Part shown: positions 50,683 to 59,373 of the stretch, piece after piece
Numbering within the stretch: the first letter of the stretch is position 1
Layout of the letters: each line of letters starts with the position of its first letter
The notes under the pieces: generated by a model
Databases searched by the model: none
What the model was told of the DNA's origin: nothing
The model's input: the letters and a program-made list of their open reading frames with translations, nothing else
From: Flavobacterium sp.
GTDB taxonomy: Bacteria; Bacteroidota; Bacteroidia; Flavobacteriales; Flavobacteriaceae
Length of the DNA stretch: 64,000 bases
Reading direction: 5' to 3'
Assembly: GCA_016721735.1 (NCBI GenBank)
Contig: JADKHM010000019.1
Span: 186,001-250,000, forward strand
Position numbers and translations under genes: made by a program

Positions 50683-51462
50683 ATGATAAAAAAACCACTG
50701 ATTTTAGTGACCAATGACGACGGAATTACGGCTCCAGGCATACGAACTTTGATAGAAGTCATGTCGGAAATCGGAGAAGTAGTGGTTGTGGCTCCCGACA
50801 AACCACAAAGCGCGATGGGGCATGCGATTACGATTAATAGCACTTTATATTTGAATAAGGTTTCTCTAGAAAATGCAGTAGTGACCGAATACAATTGTTC
50901 CGGAACTCCTGTAGATTGTGTGAAATTGGCGGTTAATGAAATCCTGAAACGGAAGCCAGATTTGTGTGTTTCTGGGATTAATCACGGTTCGAATTCGTCT
51001 ATTAATGTGATTTATTCGGGGACCATGAGCGCTGCTGTTGAAGCTGGTATTGAAGGAATTCCCGCGATTGGATTTTCGCTTTTGGATTATGACTGGAACG
51101 CCGACTTCAATCCGATCAGGTCTTTCGTAAAGAAGATTGCGCTACAAACGATAGAAAACGGATTGCCGACTGGTACTGTTTTGAATGTTAATTTTCCGAA
51201 ATTGCCTGAAAAAGACATTAAAGGAATTAAGATTTGCCGACAAGCCAAAGCATTGTGGATGGAAAAATTCGACAAAAGAAAAACGCCACAAGGCAAAGAT
51301 TACTATTGGCTGACGGGAGAATTTGTCAATGAAGACAAAGGCGAAGATACCGATGAATGGGCGTTAGAGCAAGGATTTGTTTCGGTGGTTCCGATTCAAT
51401 TTGATATGACAGCACATCATGCAATTCAGCACTTGAATTCATGGAATTTGAATGAAAAATAA
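50683..51462 (+). CDS. surE: 5'/3'-nucleotidase SurE
   Basis: A 259-residue metal-dependent phosphatase of nucleoside monophosphates. ILVTNDDGITAPGI near the start contains the metal ligands Asp12 and Asp13; QSAMGHAIT and SGINHGSNSSINVIYSGTMSAAVEAG (in parts) hold the remaining ligands and the phosphate site. The length fits the family (250-265). The ATG at 50683 is chosen; a TTG directly before it would add one residue. lpxB follows after a small membrane gene, and surE-lpxB is a common pair in Bacteroidota (from memory). Confidence 0.95.
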   Translation: MIKKPLILVTNDDGITAPGIRTLIEVMSEIGEVVVVAPDKPQSAMGHAITINSTLYLNKVSLENAVVTEYNCSGTPVDCVKLAVNEILKRKPDLCVSGINHGSNSSINVIYSGTMSAAVEAGIEGIPAIGFSLLDYDWNADFNPIRSFVKKIALQTIENGLPTGTVLNVNFPKLPEKDIKGIKICRQAKALWMEKFDKRKTPQGKDYYWLTGEFVNEDKGEDTDEWALEQGFVSVVPIQFDMTAHHAIQHLNSWNLNEK

Positions 51463-51509
51463 TTGATAATTGATAATTGATAATTGATAATTGATAATTG
51501 ATAATTGAT
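51461..51509. repeat. AATTGAT heptamer array, seven perfect copies
   Basis: AATTGAT repeated seven times without mismatch, beginning within the surE stop codon (its last two bases are the first two of the array) and ending 19 bases before the ATG at 51529. The only perfect array of the window; a slip of one unit would alter the distance between surE and the next gene. Confidence 0.8.
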
Positions 51510-51528
51510 TACAATTAAAATAGTAAAG

Positions 51529-51801
51529 ATGAAAAGTAGAGATTTGATTATTGGTGTGTTGTTAGCGATATTGACCTGTGGCATAGGCAGTTTTGTTTTT
51601 ATTGAATTTTTCACTGGCATGGATTTCTACCGTGGATTGGAATTCTATAAAACCCATGGATTGTTGGGAAAAATAATCACATTGGGTGCAATTTTAAATC
51701 TAATTGTATTTTTTGTTTTACTGAAGAAAAACAAAGATTTCATAGCGCGAGGCGTCATATTGGGGATGATTTTACTGACAATCGTGACGCTTTTTGTATA
51801 A
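51529..51801 (+). CDS. Small membrane protein of unknown function
   Basis: A 90-residue protein with three hydrophobic segments: 5-24, 45-65 and 70-88. GIGSFVFIEFFTGMDFYRGLEFYK lies between the first two. I recognise no named family; conserved flavobacterial small proteins of this form occur between surE and lpxB. The ATG at 51529 is the first after the repeat; a longer frame from TTG 51505 would translate the array and is rejected. It lies 21 bases before lpxB. Confidence 0.6.
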   Translation: MKSRDLIIGVLLAILTCGIGSFVFIEFFTGMDFYRGLEFYKTHGLLGKIITLGAILNLIVFFVLLKKNKDFIARGVILGMILLTIVTLFV

Positions 51802-51822
51802 ATTAAATACGAATTCATTTCA

Positions 51823-52938
51823 ATGAAATACTATATTATTGCCGGCGAGGCTTCAGGCGACTTGCACGGCTCGAATTTGATGAAGGCACTTTTAAAAGAA
51901 GATCCGCAAGCGGACATCCGATTTTGGGGCGGCGACTTGATGAAAAACGTGGGAGGCACTTTGGTAAAACACTACCGCGAATTGGCTTTTATGGGATTTA
52001 TTGAAGTAGTTTTTAATTTGAAAACTATTCTCAATAACATCAAATTTTGCAAAAAAGACATCGCCGCATTTCAACCTGATGCAATTATTTTTATTGACTA
52101 TCCTGGATTTAATATGCGTATTGCGAAGTGGGCTAAGGAACGTGGAATTCCAACGCACTATTATATTTCACCTCAAATTTGGGCGTGGAAAGAGAACCGT
52201 ATTAGCGCCGTCAAAAGAGATTTTGATCATTTGTATGTGATTCTTCCATTCGAAAAGGAATTTTTTGAAGTCAAACATCAGTTTCCTGTTGAATTTGTTG
52301 GGCATCCCTTAATCGATGCGATTCACAACCAAACTGTGAATTCACTGGAAGATTTTATCAAAGAAAACCAATTAGAAGACAAACCCATCATTGCACTTTT
52401 GCCTGGAAGTCGCAAACAAGAAATAAGCAAGATGCTTGCTGTAATGCTGAGCGTTGTGGATGATTTTCAGGACTATCAATTTGTCATTGCTGGAGCGCCG
52501 AGTCAAGAGCATTCGTTTTATCTGCCTTTTTTGAAATCTAAAAACGTGCATTTTATTTCAAATAAAACCTATGACTTATTAAGTCATGCCACGGCTGCCT
52601 TGGTTACTTCGGGCACCGCAACTTTAGAAACTGCTTTGTTTAAAGTACCTGAAGTTGTATGCTATAAAGGCAGTTGGGCGTCGTATCAAATAGCCAAGCG
52701 AATCATCACCCTAAAATATATTTCTTTAGTCAATTTGATTATGGATCAAGAAGTAGTTACTGAGTTGATTCAAGAGGATTGCAACACGAAAAATATTAAG
52801 ACTGAACTACAAAAAATTCTGAGTACAGAGTACAGAAAAGGACTCTTAGCAAAATACGCGCGGCTAGAAGAGAAATTAGGCGGTGGCGGTGCAAGCGAAA
52901 AAACAGCACAACTCATTGTACGAAGTTTATCAAAATAA
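51823..52938 (+). CDS. lpxB: Lipid-A-disaccharide synthase
   Basis: A 371-residue peripheral inner-membrane glycosyltransferase (GT19) that joins two acylated glucosamines in lipid A synthesis. YIIAGEASGDLHG (residues 3-15) is the family start, IDYPGFNMRIAKWAKERGIP and YYISPQIWAWKENR follow, and LLPGSRKQEIS (about 191-201) and LVTSGTATLETAL (about 267-279) complete the pattern. The length is standard. It is preceded by the small membrane gene, with 21 bases between. Confidence 0.96.
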   Translation: MKYYIIAGEASGDLHGSNLMKALLKEDPQADIRFWGGDLMKNVGGTLVKHYRELAFMGFIEVVFNLKTILNNIKFCKKDIAAFQPDAIIFIDYPGFNMRIAKWAKERGIPTHYYISPQIWAWKENRISAVKRDFDHLYVILPFEKEFFEVKHQFPVEFVGHPLIDAIHNQTVNSLEDFIKENQLEDKPIIALLPGSRKQEISKMLAVMLSVVDDFQDYQFVIAGAPSQEHSFYLPFLKSKNVHFISNKTYDLLSHATAALVTSGTATLETALFKVPEVVCYKGSWASYQIAKRIITLKYISLVNLIMDQEVVTELIQEDCNTKNIKTELQKILSTEYRKGLLAKYARLEEKLGGGGASEKTAQLIVRSLSK

Positions 52939-52973
52939 CGTTATTTTCTACTATTCATTTAAAAAAAAATCCA

Positions 52974-53603
52974 TTGAAATCTATATTATCACTGCTCTTG
53001 ATTGCCGTCTTTTTTGTAAGTTGTAAGCCAACTTCAAGTATTATTACTTCTAAATCTGAAGCCATGAAACGCGGCATTTATACCTTTCCCGAAAACAAAA
53101 AAATAGCGGATAAAGCGCGGGCACAGCAGAAGAAACAAGAGGTTAAAAAGGCAGCTGTCGGCAGTCGAATCAACGATAAGAATGATGATGATTACGTCAT
53201 TAGCATCGACGATTCTAGTTATCTTGTGAAACAGCTGATTAATAGCGCTTCGGAAAACTTGGGCGCCAAATATAAAGCCGGTGGTACAACATCGGATGGT
53301 TTCGATTGTTCTGGTTTGATGTTTAGTACCTTTAAGAAATTTGACATTACGTTGCCTCGATCTTCTGTAGATATGGCGAAGATTGGAAGAATATTGAATG
53401 AAGATGACATTCGAAAAGGCGACTTGATTTTCTTTAGAACCAACGGAAAAAGTGTGATTAATCACGTCGGCATGGTTACGGAAGTGACCGATGATGAAAT
53501 CAAATTCGTTCATTCCTCCACGCAAAAAGGCGTTATTATTTCTTCGACCAAAGAACCTTACTACGGAAAAAACTTTGCACAAGCCAATCGAATTTTAGAA
53601 TAA
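52974..53603 (+). CDS. NlpC/P60 (C40) peptidase lipoprotein
   Basis: A 209-residue envelope hydrolase. The lipobox FVSC (Cys17) ends the signal, then a charged linker (about 25-80) with KKAAVGSRINDKNDDD, and the C40 domain at about 85-209: DCSG with catalytic Cys112, NHVGMV with His164 and VHSST with His180. These enzymes cut peptide stems of peptidoglycan. The start is TTG at 52974, as no ATG precedes the signal. It lies 35 bases after lpxB and 40 before comEC. Confidence 0.88.
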   Translation: MKSILSLLLIAVFFVSCKPTSSIITSKSEAMKRGIYTFPENKKIADKARAQQKKQEVKKAAVGSRINDKNDDDYVISIDDSSYLVKQLINSASENLGAKYKAGGTTSDGFDCSGLMFSTFKKFDITLPRSSVDMAKIGRILNEDDIRKGDLIFFRTNGKSVINHVGMVTEVTDDEIKFVHSSTQKGVIISSTKEPYYGKNFAQANRILE

Positions 53604-53643
53604 TTTATTTGGCTTATTCATTATAATTGAATACTTTAGAGGC

Positions 53644-55671
53644 GTGAACGCCATTCAATTTCCTTTAAGCCGAATTACTATTGCCTTTATTTTCGGAATC
53701 TTAGTTGCCCACTTTAGCAATTTAGATTTTATATGGGCCAACATTCTTATTGCTATTTCCTTTGCTACTTTTTGCGGCGTTTTTTTTTGGACGCAACGGC
53801 AATTTATCCAAAACAGTTTTTTCGGGATTGCGACATATTTCTTTTCTTTTTGTATTGGAATTTATGCTCTGACGATTCATTCTAGTTGGAATCAAAAAGA
53901 CAATTACCTCCATCAAATTCAATCGTTTGAACTTCCACATCAAACTGAAATTGTACTTCGAGAAAAACTTAAGAACACACGATATGGTCAAAGGTATATT
54001 GCCCTTGTAAATCGGATTGACAACAAAAGCTGTTCAGGCAAAATCATGCTCAATTTTAAGGACAATTGTCTCGGCACTGACGTTAAAATTGGGACAAGAC
54101 TCCTATTATTTACTACTATTATTCCGCACAAACCACCATTAAATCCACATCAATTTGACTATGGGAAATACTTAGCAACCAAGTCAATTTTGGCACAAGC
54201 ATACGTTGAAGAATCGCAATTCCAATTTCAACATCAATTGGTGAAAGACCTCTTTTACTACTCCGATGTGTTTCGGTCAAAAATACTTCATGAACTGCAA
54301 AAAGCACATTTTAGTTCGGTCGAATTAAACGTACTAGCTGCCTTAATTTTGGGACAACAACAAGACATTTCTCAAGAAATTGTTTGTGATTATCAAATGG
54401 CGGGCGCTATACATATTCTTTCCGTTTCGGGTTTACATGTTGGTTTTATTGTGATTTTTCTGGGATTTATTTTGAAATGGCTCCCGAAAATAAAATGGGT
54501 TAGCTATTTTAAGTTGACTTTTATTTTAGCTTCACTTTGGGGATTTGCATTTATTGCCGGTCTTTCCCCTTCTGTAATCCGATCGGTTACTATGTTTTCC
54601 TTTGTCGCCATCGGTTTACACTTGAAACGAAAAACCAATATGTTCCATACCTTGTTGGTTTCTCTCTTGATGATTTTGCTATTTGAGCCCTCTTTTCTTT
54701 TTGACGTAGGCTTTCAGCTTAGCTACTTGGCGCTATTTTTCATTCTTTGGTTACAACCATTACTAGGTTCTATTTGGCAACCTGAAAACAAAATCACGAA
54801 GTATTTTTGGGACATACTCACCGTATCCTTTGCTGCACAGATGGGAACTTTGCCAATAAGCATCTATTACTTTCATCAATTTCCTGGACTGTTTTTTGTC
54901 ACAAACGTAATTGTAATTCCGTTCTTAAGCGCCATCATGGCTTTGGGATTAGGGCTTATGATTCTTGTGCTTATTGGTATGACACCATTTTTTCTAGTTC
55001 GCATCGTAGAAAACTTAATCTCTTTATTGAACTACATCATCAATAGAATCGCATCGTTCGACCAGTTGGTATTTAAGGAGATTCCTATTAACATCCTGTT
55101 AGTTCTGAACCTATATGCGCTTTTAATTGCAGCTATAGTATATCTTAAGAAACCATCGTACCAAAAGCTGGGCTTTCTTTGTCTTTCAATAATTCTTATT
55201 CAAGTAAGTTCTTTCTATACGCGATGGAATATCCAAAACGAAAATGAACTCCTTGTTTTTAATGTCAAGAAAGAAACGTTAATTGCCGAAAGAAACGGGC
55301 ACCATGTTGTTATTTTTACCAATACAACACTGGGCGAAAACAATCCAATTCAACCATACGTCACCGCCAATTTTGCAAAGGTTGTTAAGAAAAAAGCGGT
55401 TCCGAAGTTGATGTATGCACTCGATAAAAAGATAGTACTAATTGACAGTTCTGCAGCGTATCCTAGAAATACGAAGCCAGATATTCTTTTACTGCGACAG
55501 TCGCCCAAGATCAATCTAAATCGGGTTTTTCAAACCTGCAAGCCTCGATTAGTGATTGCTGATGCCAGTAACTTCAAATCTTATGTTTTACTCTGGAAAG
55601 CCACTTGTTTAAAAGAAAAAATCCCTTTTCACAACACGTATGAAAAGGGATTCTATAAATTGGAAAAATAA
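53644..55671 (+). CDS. comEC: ComEC/Rec2 family competence protein
   Basis: A 675-residue polytopic protein of the DNA-uptake channel. Two or three N-terminal helices, a soluble OB-like part (about 95-200), and the competence domain (about 220-500) with AGAIHILSVSGLHVGFI and PSVIRSVTMFSFVAIG. The metallo-beta-lactamase-like domain of Bacillus ComEC is absent, as in many Bacteroidota homologs, where the C-terminus is short. The start is GTG at 53644. The last 63 bases overlap a minus-strand thioredoxin gene. Natural competence is thus possible but cannot be inferred from one gene. Confidence 0.88.
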   Translation: MNAIQFPLSRITIAFIFGILVAHFSNLDFIWANILIAISFATFCGVFFWTQRQFIQNSFFGIATYFFSFCIGIYALTIHSSWNQKDNYLHQIQSFELPHQTEIVLREKLKNTRYGQRYIALVNRIDNKSCSGKIMLNFKDNCLGTDVKIGTRLLLFTTIIPHKPPLNPHQFDYGKYLATKSILAQAYVEESQFQFQHQLVKDLFYYSDVFRSKILHELQKAHFSSVELNVLAALILGQQQDISQEIVCDYQMAGAIHILSVSGLHVGFIVIFLGFILKWLPKIKWVSYFKLTFILASLWGFAFIAGLSPSVIRSVTMFSFVAIGLHLKRKTNMFHTLLVSLLMILLFEPSFLFDVGFQLSYLALFFILWLQPLLGSIWQPENKITKYFWDILTVSFAAQMGTLPISIYYFHQFPGLFFVTNVIVIPFLSAIMALGLGLMILVLIGMTPFFLVRIVENLISLLNYIINRIASFDQLVFKEIPINILLVLNLYALLIAAIVYLKKPSYQKLGFLCLSIILIQVSSFYTRWNIQNENELLVFNVKKETLIAERNGHHVVIFTNTTLGENNPIQPYVTANFAKVVKKKAVPKLMYALDKKIVLIDSSAAYPRNTKPDILLLRQSPKINLNRVFQTCKPRLVIADASNFKSYVLLWKATCLKEKIPFHNTYEKGFYKLEK

Positions 55672-56133
55672 ATTATTTTTCTTTAATATTTGATTGGCAG
55701 TTTCTAACCATTTCTCTGGACCACCAGCAACGTAACCTGTACTTCCTAATTTCTCTAAGTTGGTCTTACCATCTTTTTTAGATGGATTTGCAAACCAAAT
55801 CGTAGGGTAACCTCGTACTTCAAAGATTTGTTGCAATTCCATGTTTTGCTTTTGAATTTCTGGCAATTGCGGTGTTCTTCTTGGATAATCTAGCTCTAAC
55901 AAAACCACATTTTCTTTGGCCCAAGCCACAAATTCTGGCTTCTTTAAAACCTCGTTTTGCAAACGTATACACCAACCGCACCAGTCACTTCCCGTAAAAA
56001 ACATCAATAAGGGCTTTTTAGTTTTTATTGCAATTTGTGAAGCTTGCTCCATGTTGGTTTCCCACTTTAATTCTTGAGCTCCAACAGTTGCTGAACCAAG
56101 AATTAGTAGCGCTACAATAAGTATCTTTTTCAT
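55609..56133 (-). CDS. Secreted thioredoxin-fold protein with CGWC active site
   Basis: A 174-residue exported protein: signal peptide 1-20 (VGAQ), then MEQASQIAIKTKKPLLMFF and GSDWCGWCIRLQNEVL with active-site Cys52 and Cys55, and GYPTIWFANP with the cis-proline. Proteins of this type are periplasmic disulfide reductases or carriers of the DsbD/thioredoxin_7 kind. The last 24 residues (from about 151, NNLFFQFIESLFIRVV) are unlike the family and overlap comEC antisense, so the ancestral stop has probably been lost. The gene is downstream of the POT genes on the same strand, 58 bases apart, and may be the last gene of that operon. Confidence 0.82.
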   Translation of the reverse strand: MKKILIVALLILGSATVGAQELKWETNMEQASQIAIKTKKPLLMFFTGSDWCGWCIRLQNEVLKKPEFVAWAKENVVLLELDYPRRTPQLPEIQKQNMELQQIFEVRGYPTIWFANPSKKDGKTNLEKLGSTGYVAGGPEKWLETANQILKKNNLFFQFIESLFIRVVKRDFFF

Positions 56134-56191
56134 AATATTTTTTTATTTAAGGTTCTCTCTTTTGACAAAAACAATGCCGAAAGTACTAAAT

Positions 56192-57691
56192 TTATTTTAC
56201 TTCTTGCATCAATTTTTTGATTAATGGTGTGAAGATTATCAAAACTGCTCCAGAAATTAAGGCATAAATTGCTAACTGGTAATAACCATCAGTGTATCCT
56301 TGCAGCTTGGTAACCAAAGAAGCATTTTCGTCTGGAGACGACATTCCTGCCCCCAATAAACCTGCCGCATATTGTCCGTAAGCACTGGCTAAAAACCACA
56401 TTCCCATCATCATCCCGGACAGTCTTTTTGGTGACAATTTGGTCATGATTGATAATCCGATTGGTGACAAACAAAGTTCTCCAAATGTAATTACTAAATA
56501 GGCCAAAGTAAATATATTCAATGACGTTAAGCCTTCAGCATCTGCAAAGAACTTTGTATAATAAAAAACATAAAAAGCGGCCGCTAGAAACAAAAATCCC
56601 AATCCAAATTTAATGACCGTATTAGGCTCTAATTTTCTTTTTGCCATTGCCAACCAAAGTAACCCTAAAATTGGACTGAAAATGATTACAAATAAGGAAT
56701 TCGAGGTGTTATTTACAATATTTGGATTGATTTCGAAGAACAACAGATTTTGATGCAAGTTGTTTTGGGCAAAAAGCGCCAATGAACCTCCACTTTGTTC
56801 AAAAAACGCCCAAAAAATGATGGAAAAAATAATGAAGATAAACGCTGCAATAAGCTTCTTTTGCGACTTTAGTTCCTTTTCCTTATAAGTTTCATATAAG
56901 AAATAGAAAATGGCCACTGGACCGATGGTATACATAAAATAATCCGTGTAATCTGTATTCTTGATCATCATAAAAATGAGCGGAATACTAATAATTGAAC
57001 CAACATAAACCGCTATTTCCTTTGTAGTCCTTTTCGACTTTGGCAATTCCAATAAAGGAGAATCGCCAATTGGACCAAGAGATTTTTTGGTCAACATAAA
57101 TGTAACCAATCCAATTAGCATGACAACGGCAGCGGATAAAAACGAATAGCTCCAACCATAATCTTTACTTGTTCCGAAATAAACGCAGACTGCGCCTCCT
57201 AGCAAAGCTCCGATATTAATTCCGGAATAAAACAAGCCAAATCCAGCATCTCTTCTACTGTCTCCTTCTTTATATAATTCACCAACCATTGATGAAATAT
57301 TTGGTTTAAAGAAACCTGTTCCAATTATCGACAAAGTGATTCCCAAATAGAACATCTCTTGCGGTGAAAAAGCAATTAATAAGTTTCCAGCAATCATTAC
57401 AATTCCACCAAATACAAGCGACTTTTTGAAGCCCAAAATCTTATCAGCGAAAATTCCTCCAATAAACGTAAAAGCATAAACAAATGCTTGAATAGCGCCA
57501 TACTTTAGATTTGCTTCTTTATCAGAAAGTGACAATCCCAAAACCTGATCCGCCATAAAAATGGTCAAAACACCACGCATTCCATAGAAACAAAAACGTT
57601 CCCACATCTCGACCAAGAATAAATACCAAAGTTGTTTAGGATATTTTCCTTCAAAATTCTGAATCTGATCTAGCGTTACATTTTGTTCCAT
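56192..57691 (-). CDS. POT family proton-coupled oligopeptide transporter (3rd of cluster)
   Basis: A 499-residue inner-membrane symporter for di- and tripeptides with about 14 helices. EMWERFCFYGMRGVLTIFM is the ExxERFxYYG motif of helix 1 that couples protons to peptide binding; FIGGIFADKILGFKKS is the PTR2 signature (GxxADxxxG), and FFKPNISSMVGELY follows. The length is normal. It is the third of three tandem POT genes downstream of DPP IV, 8 bases after the second, so they form one transcript. The three are diverged paralogs and may differ in peptide range. Confidence 0.93.
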   Translation of the reverse strand: MEQNVTLDQIQNFEGKYPKQLWYLFLVEMWERFCFYGMRGVLTIFMADQVLGLSLSDKEANLKYGAIQAFVYAFTFIGGIFADKILGFKKSLVFGGIVMIAGNLLIAFSPQEMFYLGITLSIIGTGFFKPNISSMVGELYKEGDSRRDAGFGLFYSGINIGALLGGAVCVYFGTSKDYGWSYSFLSAAVVMLIGLVTFMLTKKSLGPIGDSPLLELPKSKRTTKEIAVYVGSIISIPLIFMMIKNTDYTDYFMYTIGPVAIFYFLYETYKEKELKSQKKLIAAFIFIIFSIIFWAFFEQSGGSLALFAQNNLHQNLLFFEINPNIVNNTSNSLFVIIFSPILGLLWLAMAKRKLEPNTVIKFGLGFLFLAAAFYVFYYTKFFADAEGLTSLNIFTLAYLVITFGELCLSPIGLSIMTKLSPKRLSGMMMGMWFLASAYGQYAAGLLGAGMSSPDENASLVTKLQGYTDGYYQLAIYALISGAVLIIFTPLIKKLMQEVK

Positions 57692-57699
57692 AGTAAGTT

Positions 57700-59358
57700 T
57701 TATTTGATTCCTTTTTCTTGCATTACTTTATTGAGTTGCTTTAGCAAAATAAACATCAACGACGTTGCAAATATTAATAAGGAAAAATTAATCCAAAAGA
57801 AATCGGTTTTATCTTCATAAGTATCCCACAAACTAGCCAATACACCGCTTAGTTTATTTCCGATGGAAGTGGACAAAAACCACCCGCCCATCATCAAAGA
57901 AGTAATATTGGTAGGACTTAACTTTGAAACCACGGACAATCCCATTGGACTCAGAAATAGTTCTCCAATAGTAATAATTCCATAATTGGCAACGAGCCAC
58001 CAAACGCTTACTTTTTCAGAACCATTGCCACCCATTTTTACCGCAGCCACCATCACCAATACTGACAACGCAGAGATTAATAATCCGAAAGCGATTTTGG
58101 TTGGTGTAGAAGGTTCTTTTTTTCGTCCTCTTAAGAAAGTGAAAAAGGCAACTACTAATGGTGTTAAAATGATCACCCAACCAGGATTGATGGATTGACT
58201 TAAGTTTGTTGCCCATAAACTCACTTTCGAATTTTCTTCGGGCAATTTGTCTTTGGCAACATTTCGGAAATAGACAGGATAATCGATCACTTTTTTAACA
58301 ACGCCATTTTCTTTCTGAAGTCGAAAACTAGCATCGTACAACTCGACAGAGTCTTTTTTATATTCAGTTTCCTTTGATAATTTCAGCCCGTTAAAGACAG
58401 CTTTAGTAGTTCCTGTAATTTCTCTATCGGTGTAACGATCCGCCCAAGTATTGAGTGCCGAGCCATTCAATTTGAACACTGCCCAAAACAAAATCACTAC
58501 CGCGAAAATCGACAATAAAGCACCAATAGGTCTTTTGTCGTCGGGTTTAGCTTTAAAATATAAACTAGCGTAAAAGAAAATCACTGGAATACAAGCAAAA
58601 ATAAAAGCATCTGTACTATCTGATCCGAAAATATAACTATCCGGATTTGCTTCAGAAGTGACGCCTTTTAGCATCCAACCAATAATTCCAAAAACTACAG
58701 ATGGCAGCAATATAAAGAGTACAATTTTATAGAAAGGCATATCTCCTTCTTGAGTTCCTTTTTTCTGATCATACCCGACATAATGTTTGGTTCCAAGAAT
58801 AAAAACCAAAACACCTACAAACATCCCGACACCAGCGGCCATAAAAGCATATTGCCATCCTAAGAGAATTTGCAGTGCAGCACCAAAGAAATTGCAGATA
58901 AATGCACCAATATTGATTCCCATATAGAAAATATTGTAGCCTTCATCCTTCTTCTCCTTAAACTCTTCTTTGGAGTAGAAATTACCCAGTAAAGTTGAAA
59001 TGTTCGGTTTAAAAAAACCGTTTCCGACAATTACAAAAGTCATGGCGATATACAAAATGGTGATATTATGAATTCCCATCATAAAATATCCAATACCCAT
59101 TAACAATCCACCGATAATGATAGATGTTCGATAGCCCAAATAACGATCAGCCACCAAACCTCCAATAAATGGAGTCAAGAAAACCAACGCTATGAAAGTT
59201 CCATATAAATCAGCAGCTTCCTTTTCGGTCATGGCAAAACCAGCTTCTACATCTTTGAGATAAAGCGTAAAAATTCCGATCATTAAGTAATATCCGAAAC
59301 GCTCCCACATTTCGGATAAAAATAAGTAAGGTAATGCTTTTGGATGTTTATTCCACAT
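57700..59358 (-). CDS. POT family proton-coupled oligopeptide transporter (2nd of cluster)
   Basis: A 552-residue member of the same family. EMWERFGYYLMIGIFTLYL replaces the glycine of the ExxERFxYYG motif by leucine; FIGGLVADRYLGYRTSI and FFKPNISTLLGNFY are intact. It is longer than its neighbours by a soluble insertion at about 305-385 (TGTTKAVFNGLKLSKETEYK, VVKKVIDYP), a periplasmic or cytoplasmic domain seen in some Bacteroidota POT proteins. It lies 15 bases after the first POT gene. Confidence 0.93.
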   Translation of the reverse strand: MWNKHPKALPYLFLSEMWERFGYYLMIGIFTLYLKDVEAGFAMTEKEAADLYGTFIALVFLTPFIGGLVADRYLGYRTSIIIGGLLMGIGYFMMGIHNITILYIAMTFVIVGNGFFKPNISTLLGNFYSKEEFKEKKDEGYNIFYMGINIGAFICNFFGAALQILLGWQYAFMAAGVGMFVGVLVFILGTKHYVGYDQKKGTQEGDMPFYKIVLFILLPSVVFGIIGWMLKGVTSEANPDSYIFGSDSTDAFIFACIPVIFFYASLYFKAKPDDKRPIGALLSIFAVVILFWAVFKLNGSALNTWADRYTDREITGTTKAVFNGLKLSKETEYKKDSVELYDASFRLQKENGVVKKVIDYPVYFRNVAKDKLPEENSKVSLWATNLSQSINPGWVIILTPLVVAFFTFLRGRKKEPSTPTKIAFGLLISALSVLVMVAAVKMGGNGSEKVSVWWLVANYGIITIGELFLSPMGLSVVSKLSPTNITSLMMGGWFLSTSIGNKLSGVLASLWDTYEDKTDFFWINFSLLIFATSLMFILLKQLNKVMQEKGIK

Positions 59359-59373
59359 AGGTAGTAAGATTAA

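Noticed and set aside
51461..51509. Regular repeats that could suggest a CRISPR array
   Set aside because: Units are 7 bases long without spacers, and no cas gene is present in the window.
53034..53582. 182-codon open frame on the minus strand
   Set aside because: It lies opposite the C40 peptidase gene, lacks a plausible protein pattern, and the plus-strand frame has a lipobox and catalytic motifs.
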